DNA from: Haemonchus contortus
Taxonomy: Eukaryota > Nematoda > Chromadorea > Rhabditida > Trichostrongylidae
Reading direction: 5' to 3'
DNA: 64,000 nt
Assembly (NCBI GenBank): GCA_000469685.2
Contig: LS997565.1
Location: 30,846,645 to 30,910,644 of the forward strand
Made by a program: the position numbers and the translations under genes
Notes under the pieces: generated by a model
What the model saw: the letters and a program-made list of their open reading frames with translations, nothing else
Database searches by the model: none
What the model was told of the DNA's origin: nothing
Shown here: positions 60,971-64,000 of the stretch, piece after piece
How positions within the stretch are numbered: position 1 is the stretch's first letter
Layout of the letters: each line of letters opens with the position of its first letter

Positions 60971-61337
60971 CGAAAAGTGAATTGTGCAGTATTTATTATG
61001 CAACGCAACAGAGTGCGAGTAATATGAAGTGTGCGTATCAAGCGTGAAAATTAGCCCAGGTCCCGTCCTCCAGTGTGGTCTGACCCGACAGATATGAGGT
61101 CGTGAGGGAATCATTCGCATCGCAGGCGATGATAGAATGGTGCACATTGTTGATTTTAATTTGTGCCTCATAATAAATATGAGACAAAAATTGTTACTAG
61201 CATTATTTCCGCCTACTTTTGCTTAAAAGCAATAGTCTATTGATTCTTCTCCCATTCAAACTTTTTGCGTGGAGTAGCCTCGGTGCCCTTCTTCCCCTAG
61301 GGCCCAGGTGAAAGATATTTCTTTGGGAGGCTAACTT

Positions 61338-61488
61338 TGTTTTCGCCGCTCATTGATCTAATATCAACATAAGTATGTATAGTATATAAATCCCACTCAT
61401 AGAGTGAGGTTCAATTCAATTGTTCAACTTCTTGTGTGTTCTTCATATGAATAAAGGACTGCTCTAAATCGACTGCTTTTTCACAACA
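61338..61488 (+). repeat. 5' LTR of the BEL/Pao element
   Basis: 151 bp, TG...CA ends. Contains AATAAA within GAATAAAGGACTG near its right end. Differs from the 3' LTR at scattered positions (for example CGCTCATTG against CTCTCGTTG), so the insertion is not very recent. Confidence 0.85.
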
Positions 61489-63072
61489 TGGCGACCACGG
61501 TACCCGAAAAAGAAGCTGCAGTATTAAGAAGCTACAGATAGAGTACTACGATCATAATGACAGGTACGATTCCGCTAGCTCACAAGGAGGGAGCCAATCT
61601 CATACAAAGCAAACAGGAAGGGAGAAGACTTTACGAGATCTACCAAAAATGCTCCGTCTTGTCAGACAGTGCGGCTCAATCACCCCAGACTCACCAGAAT
61701 ATGGACTAGGAGCACTACTATACAATAAACTGCCGCGAGTCGTTCAATCCCAGATATACGACACAACAAGAGGGCAGATGAGCCTTACCCCGAACCAACT
61801 AATAGACCTACTCTTGGACGTGGTAAGGAAAGAAGTCATATAGGACAGGTCGGTCATCCCACCAACTACTACCCAAGTAACTCCAACTTCCGAGCTTCAA
61901 CAGCCCGAGATACGCATTGGATCAGAAAGCCCTTATTTCCCACAAATGTACGCCGAATGTCTTGCCCCTTCTGCTTCAGGACAAATCACACTGCATTCCA
62001 ATGTCGCGATTTCAAAACCCCAGACGAAAGACGCTACCGCACTGAACAGAAAGACTTGTGTCTCAAATGTCTACAACCGTATCACGAAACAAAATGGTGC
62101 AACCAACCGCCCTGCAACATCTGTAAGCATAATCATTATCCCTCCCTTTGTCATCATTCCTAATCATTGCAAAACAATACCTCATGAGAAAGGGGTGCCA
62201 ATAACTTCACCGAGAACAACTCTACATTCACATAAGATCCAACCAATAATTGGCCGAGAGGAATAAAAGATATGAACTGCAGTCGACTTCCAGACGGTTG
62301 GAAACTCGAGCAAGTTCGCTCCCGAATTAAAATGGGGAATTTTTCGAAGGATTTGGCAGCAAACGACACTAAAAGTGGAAACGATGAGGAGGGAGAACCA
62401 AATTTGAAAAGTAGTCTCTGTTGCATCGCAATCGGTCCAACAACGGTTCATGCAAAGGGCGACAAACAGCGGAATAACAACGAAGAAGTTCTGCTAATGT
62501 GCACAGAGGTCACGCTAGTCAATCCGGATGACAACAGCGAGACCGCAAAAACTATGGCCTTTCTGGATAGTCGTTCAACACATTCATATATCACAACGGA
62601 GGTTGCTGAGAAGACGGAACTGAGCCAATTCAAGGAAAAGGACATCACGCTTCACACATTCGGAAATAAGGAGGCACAGACAGTATCATCGAGCAGCACA
62701 AGATCAACATCCCATTACCAAACATTTCCTTATACCTTACGAAAGTACAAGCCCTTCTTTTCCTCACAAATCCCCTACCTTCGTCCTACGAACTCCAGTC
62801 TCTAACAAACGAGATTCACCACAGCTTTTCGGCATCCAATAAACATGGATGCACAGGAATGGACAACTTTTGCAATTGATCCTTTCCTCTGATTTCCATT
62901 CCTCAACTGGTGGACATAACCTATTGAACACGAAACTAGAGAAGATAATATCTGGAAGAAAATATCAACTCGCGCCGTTAAGATTAGGATCAAGAGTAGG
63001 AAGAGGAAGAAAAAGAAGAAGAAGAAAAAGAAAACGAAAAAGAAGAAATATTGATCTTTTTTCGGGCGGGAG

Positions 63073-63223
63073 TGTTTTCGCCTCTCGTTGATCTAATATC
63101 AATATAGATATGTATAGTACATAATCCCCACTCATAGAGTGTGGTTCAATTCAATTGTTCAACTTCTTGTGTGTTCTCCATATGAATAAAGGACTCCTCT
63201 GGATCGGCTATTTCTTCACAACA
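63073..63223 (+). repeat. 3' LTR of the BEL/Pao element
   Basis: 151 bp, the same length as the 5' LTR and alignable along its whole length. It is preceded by CGGGCGGGAG and, further left, a long purine run at 62997-63050. It is followed directly by the AACTT target duplication. Confidence 0.85.
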
Positions 63224-63228
63224 AACTT

Positions 63229-64000
63229 TGTATCGGTTAGGGTCATAAGCCATACTGCATTGTTCACTGAGTCACTAGGGCTATATTCAGACGAAATGAT
63301 AGAAAATGCTTCGAATTATTCGCAGGTCAGTGTGCGCTCTGTAACCACCCACGGATGAAAAAAGGTACGATAGCAGCTCTGGAGCACGAATATGAATATG
63401 AATGAATAGCTTTCATATGAGAAAAATTTGAAATGGAGCCGACAAATGGAGATAATAGAGTTACAGAAGACATTTAACAACTATTAACAATTGCTACTCA
63501 TTAGCATCAAAAAAGTCTTTTTCAGCTTCGTCAAGCCTATTAAATCAGTGTTCCCACCCGAGAGCTCATTTTCGACCTATCTTTCAATCAATCAAACTTA
63601 TAAACCGAATTTTTAGCAATAATTCGCTGTGGATGCGCGACCAGCACTCACAAGGGAGGTCTTAGGGCGTGGGAGGCTTTCTGAAAATGGTTTTCTGTAT
63701 GGTATAGGGGCATGAGCACCGAGTATAGAACTATGGTCCATTTCCGCTAAATGGCCTTCTGAATGCCAAAAAAGGAGTGGAAATATTTTTGTCAGAAATT
63801 GCCGTTTTGACCCAGTAAGCGTCGTTTGTTTCATTCATGGCGTCGGCCGTCCGCACAGTAGAAGGCGCCGGTGGACTGGGCATTGAAAATAACGTGGACG
63901 GTAGCCAAAAAAGGGAGCCACATGTTGAAACATGTTCAAAAGGGCGGAGAAGTTTCATATGTGCTCTCCACGGTTGAGCTACTAGCAGTGACAGACGATG
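63229..64000. other. Right end of the window
   Basis: No gene or repeat recognised. Short open frames on both strands have no family motifs. Confidence 0.4.

Larger units (their letters stand above)
61338..63223 (+). mobile_element. Short BEL/Pao LTR retrotransposon with gag/protease remnants
   Basis: Two 151-bp LTRs, 61338-61488 and 63073-63223, start TGTTTTCGCC and end TTCACAACA. A 5-bp target duplication AACTT flanks the element (61333-61337, 63224-63228). TGGCGACCACGG right after the 5' LTR is the likely primer-binding site, and a purine-rich tract precedes the 3' LTR. The interior holds a gag piece (61649-61843), three zinc-knuckle-like motifs (CPFCFRTNHTAFQC; CLKCLQPYHETKWC; CNICKHNHYPSLCH, 61957-62163) and a protease-like region (62272-62805, FLDSRSTHSY). 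Reverse transcriptase, RNase H and integrase are absent. It would need a helper element. Confidence 0.85.

Noticed and set aside
1..64000. CRISPR arrays, bacterial operons, rRNA
   Set aside because: No regularly spaced direct repeats with unique spacers, no Shine-Dalgarno-led gene clusters, and no rRNA-like conserved blocks were seen.

Overview
This is a eukaryotic, nematode-type window, most likely from a strongylid/hookworm-like worm. It has two long multi-exon genes on the minus strand, with short nematode-style introns (down to about 45-60 nt), T-rich ...TTTCAG/TTTGCAG acceptors, and several kb of repeats in the larger introns. I see no bacterial gene organisation, rRNA, intact tRNA or CRISPR array.

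Region 1 (about 2.4-28.6 kb, minus strand) is one receptor protein tyrosine phosphatase gene. I rebuilt it exon by exon: signal peptide, one Ig-like domain split by a 7.5 kb intron, three fibronectin III repeats, one transmembrane helix, a catalytically complete PTP domain D1 (WPDHGVP loop and HCSAGVGRS P-loop), and a very divergent, shortened D2 that has lost the catalytic cysteine. The layout (1 Ig, FN3 repeats, D1 and a dead D2) best matches the CLR-1 family of nematodes. About 1,100 codons stay in frame if one 23-nt microexon is accepted. A fossil mariner transposon lies in one D2 intron, and tRNA-derived SINE copies lie in others.

Region 2 (28.7-45.0 kb) is intergenic and repeat-rich. 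It holds two inverted MULE-type MITEs with 9-bp target duplications, a dispersed repeat that provides the empty site for one of them, a 596-bp mariner derivative with TA duplications, a MITE with AAAGGCAC termini, SINEs, and three near-perfect long hairpins.

Region 3 (45.08-56.20 kb, minus strand) is a complete 14-exon gene for 4-aminobutyrate aminotransferase (GTA-1/ABAT, 484 aa). It has a short N-terminal sequence of mitochondrial-targeting type and all expected PLP-binding landmarks, but one of the two Fe-S cluster cysteines known from the mammalian enzyme is a serine.

Region 4 (56.2-64 kb) is repeat territory. It holds a GC-rich island, a probable reverse-transcriptase-element fragment, a minus-strand BEL/Pao pol remnant, and a structurally delimited short BEL/Pao element with two 151-bp LTRs, an AACTT target duplication, and gag/protease remnants only.

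The two genes act in unrelated processes (receptor phosphatase signalling; GABA catabolism). They are 16 kb apart, so I see no operon. I did not find a convincing new defence or biosynthetic system. The most interesting items are the degenerate D2, the GC-AG intron inside the catalytic P-loop, the missing Fe-S ligand, and the well-resolved transposon insertions. Exon boundaries were derived by hand from splice signals and reading phase and have not been checked against transcripts.
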